Shown here piece after piece: positions 25,378-35,192 of a stretch of DNA of 64,000 nucleotides. The notes beneath the pieces are model-generated. The model made no database searches and had not been told where the DNA came from. It saw only the letters and a program-made list of their open reading frames with translations. Both the position numbers and the translations under genes were made by a program. Source of the stretch: Chryseobacterium taklimakanense (GTDB lineage: Bacteria; Bacteroidota; Bacteroidia; Flavobacteriales; Weeksellaceae); contig NZ_LT906465.1 of assembly GCF_900187185.1 (NCBI RefSeq), forward strand, positions 310,001-374,000, read 5' to 3'. Each line of letters begins with the position of its first letter. Positions within the stretch are counted from its first letter, which is position 1.

Positions 25378-27189
25378 TTATTTATTAAAATTAATATCCC
25401 AACTGAAGCCCACATGGAACCAGCGCTTTGGCATCGGCACGCCGAAAGCTTCCGTATAATCCGTGTTGGTGATGTTGTTGACGAGAACGAAAAATTCTGT
25501 ATTGTTCAGTCTGTAAGTCAGTTTCTCGTCCAAAAGGTTGTAGCTGTAGCCGTTTGCCCTTTCGTTATATCTGTAAACCAGTTGGTTGGTGAGGTTTTTC
25601 AGAATCCGGTTTTCAAATTTTGCCACGAACTGGTGCTTCAGATTGTCCATTACATATTTGGAAAATGCCGGACGGTTCCATTCTTTGTTGTGAACAAAAG
25701 TATAGCCCAGCGAGTAGGATTTCACAAAACTGTCAAAGCTTTGTTTTATTTCCACGTCTACACCTTTAGTCACGATGTTTCCTGAATTTACGGCACGCCA
25801 TTTATCAGCAGAAGTACTTTTTACCCAATCGATGGCATCTTCAGTATCTCTACCAAAGAGGCCTGCACTGATGAGTAGATTATTCTTCAGAAAACGGTAA
25901 CCTATTTCGTATGATATTGCGTTCTCAGGCTTCAAATCAGGATTTCCCTCTTCGGTTTTGCTGATGTAATAAAGATCGGTGAAGGTCGGAATTCTGTGAA
26001 CTTTTGCCACATTTCCATAAAGTTTGTGATTTTCATTAATGTCAAAACCTACATCAAGTCCCGGATAAAAGAAATTTCCTTCGGTAGAATAACTGGCCCA
26101 TGAAATTCCCGGCGACACCTGAAGTTTGTTGGACATCAAAGAAAAATGATGCTCAAAAAACAACTGTGTAATCGTGCGTTCCCGGTCGCCCAAATTGTTG
26201 CTCGACAAAAACTCTTTCCGGAATTCTGCACCGATTCCCGTGGTTCCAAGTTCAGATTTATAGCTTCCGTTCACCTCTGCCCCCACATTGTTTCCGATAT
26301 GCATGTTTCGGTAAATTTCCGGTTTTTGACGGTTAAAGAGATACATGTCCTGTGCCCTTCTCCAGAAAATATTTGAATTTAAATTAAAATTTCCAAAGCT
26401 TTGCTGATGTTTCAAAGCCACGACAGAGGCCTGAGTTTCTTCGTATTGTTCCGTAGCTGTTGGCGAGGCGTAGAATCCGTTGGCACCGAATTTCTTTTCA
26501 GAAAAACCAGCCATAAACTGCAGTTTCCCCTCGCCTATCTGGTATTGGTTTTGGTAAAAAACGTTGTTGATGTTGTAGTCGGTATTATGTCTGTAACCTT
26601 CCGAACTGCCGGAATTAGCCTGTAAAATATTTGAAAAACTCTCATTTCCGAAAGTGGCGTTCAGTCCCAAATCATAAGTTTTAAAATCGCCGCCGGTTGC
26701 AGAAACCTTCACGGTTTCGTCAGACGAGGTTTTGGTTACAATATTAATAACACCCGCAAACGGCCCGTTTCCGAAACGCCTTGCAGCAGGGCCTTTCATC
26801 ACCTCTATTCTTTCAATATTCGATAAATCCACCGGAATATTCAGGGAATTGTGACCAGTTTGTGAATCATTCATGCGGATTCCGTTCAAGAGAATCAGCA
26901 CCTGTTCGAAGGATCCACCGCGTATAGAAACATCACTCTGTACGCCATTGGAGCCGCGTCTTCTGATATCGATGCCTGCGAATTGCTGCAGAAGTTCATC
27001 AATGCTGTTGGCTGGAGAATTTTTCAGTTCATCTTTCAGGATTACAATGATGTTTTCGTTGACTTTTTTATACGGCAGATTCAGAAATTTCCCCTGTATT
27101 TCCACGCTTTCGATTGAGGTTTCACCGGTTTGTGAAAATGCCCATCCAAAAAACATCAGCAATGAAGCTGCAAAAATTCTTTTTTTCAT
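25378..27189 (-). CDS. TonB-dependent outer-membrane receptor (BtuB/siderophore-like)
   Basis: 603 residues. Signal peptide MKKRIFAASLLMFFGWAFSQ, TonB-box-like region ETSIESVEIQG, plug domain with IDELLQQFAGIDIRRRG, SDVSIRGGSFEQVLILLNGIRMND and IERIEVMKGPAARRFGNGPFAGVINIVTK (residues about 60-150), then a 22-strand-type barrel ending RWFHVGFSWDINF. It has no carboxypeptidase-like N-terminal domain and no SusD partner, so it is of the BtuB/siderophore type and not a SusC. Substrate unknown. No cobalamin riboswitch is visible upstream. Confidence 0.92.
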   Translation of the reverse strand: MKKRIFAASLLMFFGWAFSQTGETSIESVEIQGKFLNLPYKKVNENIIVILKDELKNSPANSIDELLQQFAGIDIRRRGSNGVQSDVSIRGGSFEQVLILLNGIRMNDSQTGHNSLNIPVDLSNIERIEVMKGPAARRFGNGPFAGVINIVTKTSSDETVKVSATGGDFKTYDLGLNATFGNESFSNILQANSGSSEGYRHNTDYNINNVFYQNQYQIGEGKLQFMAGFSEKKFGANGFYASPTATEQYEETQASVVALKHQQSFGNFNLNSNIFWRRAQDMYLFNRQKPEIYRNMHIGNNVGAEVNGSYKSELGTTGIGAEFRKEFLSSNNLGDRERTITQLFFEHHFSLMSNKLQVSPGISWASYSTEGNFFYPGLDVGFDINENHKLYGNVAKVHRIPTFTDLYYISKTEEGNPDLKPENAISYEIGYRFLKNNLLISAGLFGRDTEDAIDWVKSTSADKWRAVNSGNIVTKGVDVEIKQSFDSFVKSYSLGYTFVHNKEWNRPAFSKYVMDNLKHQFVAKFENRILKNLTNQLVYRYNERANGYSYNLLDEKLTYRLNNTEFFVLVNNITNTDYTEAFGVPMPKRWFHVGFSWDINFNK

Positions 27190-27538
27190 TTTTCTATTTT
27201 ATATGATAAAAAATTATTGAATCAAAAATCAGTTTAATTTTAAGATCATTTGTATTAATCGCCTTCTGCGAAAAATAAAGCAGCAAATATATTTAAGAAT
27301 TTTTTAATCCTAAAACACTTTTTATGAAAATAATTTCATATTATGTATTGAATAAAACGGAATGGGTTGTCATTTAAATAAGAAAAATTCTGGCACTGAA
27401 ACCTGTGTTTTTCCGATATACAATTTTTAAAGCAAGATTTTAACTAAAAATATACTATAAAAATTTATAAATACGGGAGCTGTTCAGGCTAACCCAAGCC
27501 GTAATTTTTCCGTATTTTTGCAGGTCTCAATTTTCACA
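27190..27538. other. Divergent intergenic region between the TonB receptor and uvrA
   Basis: 349 AT-rich bases without an ORF of note. Near the uvrA end TATTTTTG (27513-27520) is an exact TAnnTTTG box 18 bases before the uvrA ATG. I see no riboswitch, and no clear Fur-type inverted repeat, on the TonB-receptor side. Confidence 0.6.
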
Positions 27539-30328
27539 ATGGCAACAGCAGAACACATCGATATAAAGAAGGAAATCTTCGTTAAAAATGCGCATCTCAA
27601 CAATTTAAAGCACATTGACGTCACCATTCCAAAAAACAAACTTGTGGTGATTACAGGTGTTTCCGGCAGCGGTAAATCATCACTCGCTTTCGACACCATT
27701 TATGCAGAAGGACAAAGACGGTACGTTGAAAGTCTGAGCTCATATGCCAGACAGTTTTTGGGCAAACTTGAGAAACCGAAGGTGGACGATATCAAAGGTT
27801 TGGCACCTTCAATCGCGATTCAGCAGAAGGTTATTTCTTCGAATCCGCGTTCCACAGTCGGCACCTCTACCGAAATTTACGATTACCTGAAACTGCTTTT
27901 CGCAAGAATCGGACATACATTCTCTCCCATTTCCGGTGAGGAAGTGAAAAAGGACAGCGTGAGCGATGTTGTGGATTATATTAAAAATCAGAAAAAAGGT
28001 TCGGTTTTTCTGCTTCGCGTGCCTTTAATTTTTGATAAAGACCATTTCGGAGAACTTCTGAACACCTTAAAAGTTTCCGGTTTCACCAGGCTTGAAATCA
28101 ATGGGAATGTGGCCGGAATTGAAGACCTGGAAAGTTTCGGGTTCGTTCCGGAAAAAGATATGGAAATACACCTGGTGATTGACCGTTTCAGTTATGAGGA
28201 GGACGAGAGCTTCCTGCAGCGACTTGCAGATTCTATCCAAATGGCATTCTACGAGGGGCGCGGTTACCTCTCCCTGAAAAATCCTGATACCGGCAAAATC
28301 CGCGAATTCTCCAATAAATTTGAGCTGGACGGTATGGAGTTTTTGGAACCGAATGTCCATTTTTTCAGTTTCAATAACCCCTATGGCGCCTGTCCGGAAT
28401 GCGAAGGCTACGGAAAAGTAATCGGTATTGATGAAGATTTGGTGATTCCCAACAAAAACCTTTCTGTTTTTGAAGATGCGGTTGCTTCCTGGAAAGGAGA
28501 AAGCATGAGCGAATGGAAAAAAGCATTCATCAAAAAAGCAGGTGGCTTCCCTATTCATAAACCTTACCATCAATTGACCAAAGAACAGAAACAGTTTTTA
28601 TGGAAAGGCGATAAATCCAGAAGCTTTCCAAGTATTGACAATTTCTTCAAAATGGTTGAAGAAAATTTATACAAAATTCAGTACCGTGTGATGCTCTCCC
28701 GCTACCGCGGAAAAACGACATGCCCAACCTGTGAGGGGCTGCGCCTGCGCCCGGAAACGGAATATGTGAAGATTGACGGCCACACAATTCAGTCGATGAT
28801 TGAAATGCCACTGGATGAACTTTTACCCTTAATAAAAGGTTTGAAAATTTCTGATCACGATGCAGAAATTGCCAAACGCCTGCTATACGAAATCACAACC
28901 AGACTCGAGTTTTTATTGAAAGTCGGCCTCGGGTATCTCACTTTAAACAGAACCTCAAACACACTTTCCGGTGGTGAGTCCCAAAGGATTAATCTTGCAA
29001 CTTCGTTGGGCAGTTCGCTCGTAGGATCGATATATATTTTGGATGAGCCATCGATCGGCCTGCACTCCAGAGATACCGAAAATTTAATAGAAGTTTTAAA
29101 GAACCTGCGCGATTTGGGAAATACCGTAATTGTTGTCGAGCACGACGAGGATGTGATGCGTGCCGCAGATTACATCATCGATATCGGACCGGAAGCCGGT
29201 TATCTGGGTGGCGAACTTGTGTTTGCCGGTAATTTTAAGGATTTAAAAAACGCAGACACCTTAACTTCACAATACCTTACCGGAACCCTGGAAATCAAGG
29301 TTCCTGCGAAGAGACGCAAAGCAAAGGAATTTATTAAGGTAAGAGGTGCACGGCAGAATAATCTAAAGAATGTAGATGTCGATATTCCGCTGGAAGTTTT
29401 AACGGTCATCACCGGTGTTTCCGGTTCAGGAAAATCGACCCTGATGAAGGAGATCCTTACCAATGATATCCAGATACAGCTGGGAATGGGCGGAAAAAAA
29501 GGTGATTACGATTCGGTGGAATTTCCAAAAAAACTCATCAGGAACATTGAACTCATCGACCAGAATCCTATCGGGAAATCTTCACGTTCCAATCCTGTGA
29601 CTTATCTGAAGGCTTACGACGACATCCGCGATCTTTTTGCAAAGCAGAAACTTTCGAAAATGATGGGTTACAAAACCAAGCATTTCTCGTTTAATGTGGA
29701 TGGCGGAAGGTGTGATGAATGCAAGGGTGAAGGCGTGATCAACGTCTCGATGCAGTTTATGGCCGATATCGAACTGGAATGCGAAACCTGCAAGGGCACC
29801 CGTTTCAAACAGGAAATCCTGGAAGTGAAGTTTGATGATAAAAACATCGCCGACATTCTGCATATGACCGTCGATGAAGCTCTGGAATTCTTTAAGGACA
29901 ACCATGAAGAAAAAATTGTCACCAAACTGAAGCCGCTCCAGGACGTAGGTTTGGGTTACCTGCAGCTCGGGCAGAGCTCTTCTACGCTTTCTGGTGGTGA
30001 GGCTCAGAGAATCAAACTTGCTTCATTTTTGGTAAAAGGTTTCACGACCGAAAAATCTCTGTTTATTTTTGATGAGCCTTCCACAGGACTGCACTTCCAT
30101 GACATTAACAAACTTTTGAAATCGCTTCAGGCACTGATCAATTTGGGACATTCAGTAATTGTCATTGAGCACCAGCCTGATATCATCAAGTGCGCGGATT
30201 ATATCATCGACATCGGCCCCGAAGCCGGTAAACACGGCGGCGAAGTGGTTTTCACCGGGACACCGGAAGATTTAATCAAAAATAAAAAATCGCATACGGC
30301 GAGATATGTTGCTGAAAAGCTAAAATAA
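27539..30328 (+). CDS. uvrA: Excinuclease ABC subunit A
   Basis: 929 residues from ATG at 27539 (a TTG seven codons earlier overlaps the promoter box and is rejected). Two ABC ATPase modules: Walker [26 protein letters not shown] and [17 protein letters not shown], signatures [11 protein letters not shown] and [11 protein letters not shown], Walker [11 protein letters not shown] and [11 protein letters not shown]. Zinc-finger cysteines: [29 protein letters not shown] and CETCKG. DNA-damage recognition subunit of nucleotide excision repair. The restriction gene starts 16 bases after its stop. Confidence 0.97.
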   Translation: MATAEHIDIKKEIFVKNAHLNNLKHIDVTIPKNKLVVITGVSGSGKSSLAFDTIYAEGQRRYVESLSSYARQFLGKLEKPKVDDIKGLAPSIAIQQKVISSNPRSTVGTSTEIYDYLKLLFARIGHTFSPISGEEVKKDSVSDVVDYIKNQKKGSVFLLRVPLIFDKDHFGELLNTLKVSGFTRLEINGNVAGIEDLESFGFVPEKDMEIHLVIDRFSYEEDESFLQRLADSIQMAFYEGRGYLSLKNPDTGKIREFSNKFELDGMEFLEPNVHFFSFNNPYGACPECEGYGKVIGIDEDLVIPNKNLSVFEDAVASWKGESMSEWKKAFIKKAGGFPIHKPYHQLTKEQKQFLWKGDKSRSFPSIDNFFKMVEENLYKIQYRVMLSRYRGKTTCPTCEGLRLRPETEYVKIDGHTIQSMIEMPLDELLPLIKGLKISDHDAEIAKRLLYEITTRLEFLLKVGLGYLTLNRTSNTLSGGESQRINLATSLGSSLVGSIYILDEPSIGLHSRDTENLIEVLKNLRDLGNTVIVVEHDEDVMRAADYIIDIGPEAGYLGGELVFAGNFKDLKNADTLTSQYLTGTLEIKVPAKRRKAKEFIKVRGARQNNLKNVDVDIPLEVLTVITGVSGSGKSTLMKEILTNDIQIQLGMGGKKGDYDSVEFPKKLIRNIELIDQNPIGKSSRSNPVTYLKAYDDIRDLFAKQKLSKMMGYKTKHFSFNVDGGRCDECKGEGVINVSMQFMADIELECETCKGTRFKQEILEVKFDDKNIADILHMTVDEALEFFKDNHEEKIVTKLKPLQDVGLGYLQLGQSSSTLSGGEAQRIKLASFLVKGFTTEKSLFIFDEPSTGLHFHDINKLLKSLQALINLGHSVIVIEHQPDIIKCADYIIDIGPEAGKHGGEVVFTGTPEDLIKNKKSHTARYVAEKLK

Positions 30329-30344
30329 AATTATATTTTTGAAT

Positions 30345-31232
30345 ATGTTACCATTAGATAAAGATCTGCAAAAGCCAAAAAGTTCTCTTGAAGAATTTCG
30401 TGATATTGCAATTAGAGTTATGGATTATTTACCAAATGTTATCAGCAATTCGCAGGAAAAAGGAGATTATTTAATCCAATCATCTTTAATTGCTGGAAGT
30501 ATAAAATATCTACGACCAATTAACAGAAGAATTTTTATAGGTGATAAAGCTATTTTTCTTGAACAATATAACAAACTACTCACTGTTTTTGATAAAATCA
30601 AGAAGAAAGAAAGTATATCTGAGGAGGATAAAATTATTATCGATCGTGTTGTTTATACTCTACAACAATCAATAGGAATTGGATTAGATTTGCTTGTTAA
30701 TCAAAACAGCGCACGAAAACACGTAGGTAACAGGTTCGAAGAATTAATAAAAACTATCTTTAATTCTATTGGGATTGCAAACAAAAGAATGATTCTACAG
30801 ATACCTTACGAAACTGAAGAAGGAAGTAAAATTTACAAGTGCGAAAATGACCTTATAATATCTCCCTTTGATAAAGTTGCTTCACATAATAACTCCATTG
30901 ATGAAAAAGAAATTGTAGTTTCCGTGAAAACAACTTCAAAAGACCGGATGGGAAAAATGTTTATAGATAAAATTTTACTTGAACGTTTTGTTGAACATCC
31001 CCAGAAAGTTATTGGTATTTTTCTGAATGACGTTCAAAGAAAGGAAGACAGCAACATAAGTTTCACCTTAGTTTCAGGCTTGTTTATGGTATACACAAAA
31101 TTTTTAACTGAATTAGAAGGCATTTACTACCTTGATCCACCTCCCAACGCCTTGAAAGAGCCTTATTCAAGATATATGAAAAGATTTTCTGATTTGCTTG
31201 CAGATGATTTAAGCGTTCTATTAACCTCTTAA
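30345..31232 (+). CDS. Probable type II restriction endonuclease
   Basis: 295 residues. No named family is recognised, but the central part has a PD-(D/E)XK-like pattern: GNRFEELIKTIFNSIG (helix), YKCENDLIISP (metal Asp), and EIVVSVKTTSKDRMGKMFIDKILLERF (the strand with Lys, then a helix with an acid). The SVK in place of ExK recalls the Cfr10I/NgoMIV group, where the second acid has moved to the following helix. It is convergent with, and overlaps by 12 bases, a beta-class DNA methyltransferase, which is the strongest reason for the call. The frame opens at a TTG two codons upstream, but ATG at 30345 is preferred. AT-rich codon use suggests acquisition. Confidence 0.72.
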   Translation: MLPLDKDLQKPKSSLEEFRDIAIRVMDYLPNVISNSQEKGDYLIQSSLIAGSIKYLRPINRRIFIGDKAIFLEQYNKLLTVFDKIKKKESISEEDKIIIDRVVYTLQQSIGIGLDLLVNQNSARKHVGNRFEELIKTIFNSIGIANKRMILQIPYETEEGSKIYKCENDLIISPFDKVASHNNSIDEKEIVVSVKTTSKDRMGKMFIDKILLERFVEHPQKVIGIFLNDVQRKEDSNISFTLVSGLFMVYTKFLTELEGIYYLDPPPNALKEPYSRYMKRFSDLLADDLSVLLTS

Positions 31233-32297
31233 TTTTTTTCTTCTTTTTTGTGAACTGATTTCATCATTTCCAACTAAAATTCTTTGTATATGCGACTCGT
31301 CTAAAATCCTATCTTGAATGGCGGTACAATATTCTTTACTTAATTCGCAACCAATCCATTTTCTTTGGTACGCTTCTGCCACAGCATAGGTAGTACCAGA
31401 ACCGCCAAAAGGATCTAAAATAACGCTATCATTATTTGACGAGGATAAAATTATTCTTCTCAATAATTCCACAGGTTTTTGAGTAGGATGTAAACTTCTT
31501 TCCCAGGAACCGTTTGAAATAGTTGGGATCTCCAAAACATCTTTCGGCTTTGCACCAAGCGGATTTGGTTCCCACACATAATTGTTTTTTGCAGAATTAG
31601 AATATTGAGAAGAGTCAGCTTGTGACCTCTGCGGATATTTCACAGTATGGTCATTGTATGGAATACGTACTTCGTCTATATTAAAAATAAATTTACCAGA
31701 TTTTCTTAACAATAAAATGCTTTCATGCGACCTGCCCCAGTCTTTTCCCAGGTTTGCTTTGTTCCTATAAAACCAAATCAACCATTTACAACTGTGAAAG
31801 TACTTAGACGTTACGAATTTAATATCTGCCAATATCTCAGAAAAACCACAAATATATAATGAACCATTATCTTTCAAGACTCTGTGAGCCTCAATAACCC
31901 ATTCTCTTGTCCATTCCAGATATTCATTTTGTGAGGAAAAAATATCCCAATGAGCTTTTTTAATGTTATATGGTGGGTCTGCAAATATTAAATCTACAGA
32001 ATTACTATCAAGCTGCCGAAGTAGTTCAAGGGCGTCCGCATTAAAAAGAGAACCAAATTTTGTTTCAAAAAAAGGAATAGCTTTTTCTTCGGTTATAAAT
32101 TTCAATTTTGGAACATATATCAATTCGTTTGATATATCACTAACAAAATTCTCGACCTGCTCTTGGGTGTAAACCCTATAATTATTAATAGGATGCCGCA
32201 AACTTTTGAACTTTCCGCTATTATCCCATCGCCTTAAAGTTTCAGGGTTTACATTTAATAATTCAGCAGTTTCTTTTAGTGACAAATAATCTCCCAT
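31221..32297 (-). CDS. Type II DNA methyltransferase (beta class) with N-terminal MerR-like HTH
   Basis: 358 residues from ATG at 32297; a second ATG five codons upstream is possible. Residues about 1-60 form a MerR/excisionase-like helix-turn-helix (YLSLKETAELLNVNPETLRRWDNSGKF, then HPINNYRVYTQEQVENF as the wing). Motif IV LIFADPPYN is near residue 105 and the SAM-binding motif I LDPFGGSGTTYAVAEAYQRKWIGCE near 300. This order is the beta class, and DPPY favours N6-adenine. SLHPTQKPVELLRRII is the usual motif X region. It should protect DNA from the endonuclease encoded head-on. The fused HTH may let it regulate its own promoter, in place of a controller protein. Confidence 0.88.
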   Translation of the reverse strand: MGDYLSLKETAELLNVNPETLRRWDNSGKFKSLRHPINNYRVYTQEQVENFVSDISNELIYVPKLKFITEEKAIPFFETKFGSLFNADALELLRQLDSNSVDLIFADPPYNIKKAHWDIFSSQNEYLEWTREWVIEAHRVLKDNGSLYICGFSEILADIKFVTSKYFHSCKWLIWFYRNKANLGKDWGRSHESILLLRKSGKFIFNIDEVRIPYNDHTVKYPQRSQADSSQYSNSAKNNYVWEPNPLGAKPKDVLEIPTISNGSWERSLHPTQKPVELLRRIILSSSNNDSVILDPFGGSGTTYAVAEAYQRKWIGCELSKEYCTAIQDRILDESHIQRILVGNDEISSQKRRKKLRG

Positions 32298-32592
32298 AGA
32301 ATTACACAACATTATACAAGGTTATACTGCAAATTTATAAAATAAAATTTTCATAGATGTTAATTGTACCGGAAAAAAATTTCAAGAAAAATAAATTCTT
32401 ATTCTTAAATTAAATAAACCCACTGATAATCAACGTTATCCACATAAATTTGTGGATAACCACTGAATATTAACATTTGGTTTACGTTTTGTATCATTTT
32501 AAATACTATATTTACAATAGAAATAAGAAACAAAGTGAAAACAGTTTTACTTTCTTCGGTTTCAGAAAATATTAAACTTAATATAAAAACTT
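32298..32592. other. Non-coding stretch upstream of the methyltransferase gene, with inverted DnaA boxes
   Basis: GTTATCCACA (32435-32444) and TGTGGATAAC (32451-32460) are inverted perfect DnaA boxes 6 bases apart. Further along, TATATTTA near 32510 is close to a -7 box and could start a short plus-strand transcript that ends at the terminator at 32593-32623. No ORF is supported in this stretch. Confidence 0.45.
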
Positions 32593-32623
32593 AAGGAGAA
32601 GCAACGTCGGCTTCTCCTTTTTT
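32593..32623 (+). terminator. Rho-independent terminator on the plus strand with no gene before it
   Basis: AAGGAGAAGC / GCTTCTCCTT stem with a 7-base loop followed by TTTTTT. The nearest gene on this strand ends 1.3 kb upstream, which suggests a short untranslated transcript in between. Confidence 0.75.
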
Positions 32624-32662
32624 GTTGTTGTCTAACTAAAAAAATGAGATGTTTTATCTACT

Positions 32663-32694
32663 GAATCCGCCTCTAAAGGGCGGATTCTTTTATT
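32663..32694 (+). terminator. Second plus-strand terminator
   Basis: GAATCCGCC / GGCGGATTC with a 7-base loop followed by TTTTATTT. It borders the stop codon of the phosphatase gene on the other strand; read that way it lacks a T run directly after the stem. Confidence 0.65.
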
Positions 32695-33670
32695 TGTTGT
32701 AATCCCTTGAAAACAGAATTTTTCCCTCACCATTGATAACATTAAGCCTCAATGTCTTTTCAGTGAGAGAGAAACTCATGAACCCACCGTCAGAAGCTGC
32801 AAAGTGCGTCCCGTCGGTTTCGCCGGACTTTCTGATTGCGCTTCCCGCTCCTGAAAGAAACTGCAACACTTTGCCTTTTGGATTAATGACCTGCAGATCG
32901 TGCTCGTGACCGCAGAAATAGGCATCGATACCATAATTTTGAAATACCGGTTCGAAGATTTTTCTGATTTCTTCAGTTTCTTCAGCAGTTTTGCGCACTC
33001 CGCCCGTGTATAAGGGATGGTGCCCCACAACAAAAACCCATTTGGCGATTTTTTTGGCTTTTTCAAGCTCTGATTTCAGCCATGCCAATTGCTTCTGGGT
33101 GTCCTGTTTTTTCACATTTTCCCCCATCATACCATCATACTTGCGGTATTTGCTCACAAACGGATTGGTATCGATAAATATAAACGCCGCCTGTCCCGAT
33201 TTTTCTTCCAACTGAAAATATTGCGTGAAATAAAGCGCCGGAACGTTCCACCTTCTGCTGATTTTCGAATAATCGATCTGTGCCTGCAGGTCACCGTAGT
33301 AATCGTGGTTGCCCATCGCACTGTACCACGGTTTATTGAGGTCGTATTGCGGGTAAACATCTTCAAAAGACTGCTTCCACTGCGGATCCTGAGTGCTTTG
33401 AACACCATTCGGATAAAAATTATCGCCCACGGAAATGATCATATTTGCACCAAGCGTTTTCGATGCAATATTCATTTGGTTTGAAACAGATTTTTGATGG
33501 AATTCGCCGTTTCTGCCCCAGTCGCCAATCACGAGAAAATTAAAGGATTTAGCCAGTTTTGTATCCTGCAGTTCCCTGTTAACAGGAGTTTCATAATATT
33601 GGCCAGGAAAAAAACCGGTACCGAATACAAGCTGAAACACACAGATTAAAAGTAAAAGCTTATGTCTCAT
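32690..33670 (-). CDS. Metallophosphoesterase, purple acid phosphatase type 5-like
   Basis: 326 residues. N-terminal signal (MRHKLLLLICVFQLVFGTG). The five metallophosphoesterase blocks are present: VIGDWGRNG near residue 48, VGDNFYPNG near 100, GNHDYYG near 142, VVGHHPLYTGG near 238 and FCGHEHDLQ near 274, with the tyrosine in DNFYP that gives purple acid phosphatases their colour. The family hydrolyses phosphomonoesters in the periplasm. Substrate not determinable. A tRNA gene lies upstream, on the same strand. Confidence 0.9.
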   Translation of the reverse strand: MRHKLLLLICVFQLVFGTGFFPGQYYETPVNRELQDTKLAKSFNFLVIGDWGRNGEFHQKSVSNQMNIASKTLGANMIISVGDNFYPNGVQSTQDPQWKQSFEDVYPQYDLNKPWYSAMGNHDYYGDLQAQIDYSKISRRWNVPALYFTQYFQLEEKSGQAAFIFIDTNPFVSKYRKYDGMMGENVKKQDTQKQLAWLKSELEKAKKIAKWVFVVGHHPLYTGGVRKTAEETEEIRKIFEPVFQNYGIDAYFCGHEHDLQVINPKGKVLQFLSGAGSAIRKSGETDGTHFAASDGGFMSFSLTEKTLRLNVINGEGKILFSRDYNK

Positions 33671-33702
33671 ATTTTAAGAATTGCAGTTGCTCTAATGGGT
33701 TG

Positions 33703-33774
33703 TAGCCTCACCAGGAATCGAACCTGGATCTAAAGTTTAGGAAACTTCTATTCTATCCGTTGAACTATGAGGCC
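33703..33774 (-). tRNA. tRNA-Arg (anticodon CCT)
   Basis: The minus strand folds into a full cloverleaf: acceptor GGCCTCA / TGAGGCT with a G-T closing pair, D arm starting GTTC, anticodon stem GAAGT / ACTTT with loop TTCCTAA (anticodon CCT), and T arm CCAGG TTCGATT CCTGG. CCA is not encoded, as is usual in this phylum. Confidence 0.95.
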
Positions 33775-33800
33775 GGAAGGCCAAATTTAAGAAAAATTAA

Positions 33801-33827
33801 AAATTCCCGCAGCAAATGCAGGAATTT
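33801..33827 (-). terminator. Terminator of the M28 peptidase gene
   Basis: AAATTCC-TGCA / GCTGC-GGGAATTT stem, followed on the minus strand by TTTAATTTTTC, just after the stop at 33850. Confidence 0.7.
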
Positions 33828-33849
33828 AATCTATGATATTACTCAGTTT

Positions 33850-34869
33850 TTAGCGGGTATTTTTACCGTCTACAACAATTCTGTCATTACGGTTTGCAAG
33901 CTCCCAAGCCGTGGCAAAAACCAGTTGCGTTCTTTTCTTCAGCAGTTCGTAATCAATTTTTTCAGGATCGTCTGTCGTTTTGTGATAATCCTCGTGAATG
34001 CCGTCGAAAAAGAAAGCCGCCGGAACATTGTTCTTCGCAAAATTATAATGGTCTGAACGGTAATAGAGCCTTTGCGGATCGTTCGGATCGTCGTACTTGT
34101 AGTTCAGTTCCAGTTTGGTGTTGGCGCTGTTTGCGGCCTCGTTGATCTTTTTCAGGTCTGTAGAAAGCATATCGGAACCGATGACGTAAACGTAATTTTT
34201 ACCTTCGTTTTCCTTATCGCTCCTGCCGATCATATCAATATTCAGGTTAGCCACCGTATTTGCCAGCGGGAACACCGGATTTTCTGAATAATATCGGGAA
34301 CCTACCAAACCGATTTCCTCGGCTGTCACGTGCAGGATCAGCACAGAGCGTTTTGGGGCTTTCCCGGCTTTTTTTGCATTGTTAAAAGCTTCCGCAATTT
34401 CCATCAGCGCCACTGTCCCGCTGCCATCGTCATCAGCACCGTTGTAAACCTCTCCCGCTGCGTTTTTACCCACGTGATCGTAGTGTGCAGAAATCACGAT
34501 CAGCTCCTGAGGCCTCTCAGTCCCTTCAATATAAGCAAGGATATTTTCGGAATCGGGATAGGCATTTCCCCTACGTGTTCCAAGATAAGCAGACGGAACT
34601 TTCTGGTAAAAGCTTCCCAGCGCTTTCGGATAAGAAACTCCCATTTTTTGATACTCGCCGATTATAAATCTGCCGGCTTTCTTCTGGCCTTCGCTACCGG
34701 TATTGCGGCCTTCCATTTCATCAGAAGCGATGGTATAAAGATGCTTCTTCAAATCTGCAACGGTAATGGATTCATAAGATTTTTTGAAAGCTTTTCCTTC
34801 GTAACCTAAATTGACAGCACAACTCGTGAGCAAACCTGCAGAGAAAAGCAGGACAAATCTTTTTTTCAT
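33850..34869 (-). CDS. M28-family zinc aminopeptidase lipoprotein
   Basis: 339 residues. Lipoprotein signal MKKRFVLLFSAGLLTSC. The M28 metal and catalytic residues are in ISAHYDHVG (His, Asp), GADDDGSGTVALMEIAEAF (bridging Asp), VTAEEIGLVGSRYY (Glu Glu), NIDMIGR (Asp) and the final HEDYHKTTDDPEKIDY (His). A protease-associated domain is absent. It probably trims peptides in the periplasm or at the outer membrane. Single-gene unit. Confidence 0.92.
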   Translation of the reverse strand: MKKRFVLLFSAGLLTSCAVNLGYEGKAFKKSYESITVADLKKHLYTIASDEMEGRNTGSEGQKKAGRFIIGEYQKMGVSYPKALGSFYQKVPSAYLGTRRGNAYPDSENILAYIEGTERPQELIVISAHYDHVGKNAAGEVYNGADDDGSGTVALMEIAEAFNNAKKAGKAPKRSVLILHVTAEEIGLVGSRYYSENPVFPLANTVANLNIDMIGRSDKENEGKNYVYVIGSDMLSTDLKKINEAANSANTKLELNYKYDDPNDPQRLYYRSDHYNFAKNNVPAAFFFDGIHEDYHKTTDDPEKIDYELLKKRTQLVFATAWELANRNDRIVVDGKNTR

Positions 34870-35017
34870 AGTTAAAGTAATTTCGCGAAGGGTAAAAATA
34901 TCAATTTATTTTTAAAATCAGAAAATTACATTGCAACTTTTGTGGATAATTCCACGAAGGCGGGCACGTCCTACGGGATACGAATCACATCTTAGTGAAT
35001 ATCAGCAGGAAAACATC

Positions 35018-35164
35018 TTAAGATGTCGGTAATGGCAGCCATAGCCGTATGTACCCGCTGTTAATGAGCGCGTCAACGATGGTGTTCTGGTCTTTGCTCT
35101 TTAATTTTTTAAGAAAGAAACTCAAATTGTAGTTCGAAATATGTGGAGTTTTAAGGTTTAGCAA
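35018..35164 (-). pseudogene. Short coding relic of unknown origin
   Basis: A 48-codon frame on the minus strand reads LKTPHISNYNLSFFLKKLK, KSKDQNTIVDALINSGYIRL and WLPLPTS before a stop. The amino acid composition looks like real protein, but there is no ATG and no upstream continuation. It may be the 3' end of a gene broken by mobile DNA. It also lies over a palindrome (35013-35026). Low confidence. Confidence 0.25.
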
Positions 35165-35192
35165 TTTATTCTAAAACGCACCACATCACAAG

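Noticed and set aside
27190-27538. Cobalamin riboswitch before the TonB receptor
   Set aside because: No B12-box-like sequence and no strong set of stems on the minus strand in the 349 bases.
32435-32460. Inverted DnaA boxes as a replication origin
   Set aside because: Only two boxes, no dnaA, dnaN or other origin genes near, and no clear AT-rich unwinding repeat series. Reported only as a regulatory curiosity.
33703-33774. tRNA-Arg as attachment site of a T6SS island
   Set aside because: I found no repeat of the tRNA 3' end elsewhere in the window, and no integrase gene.
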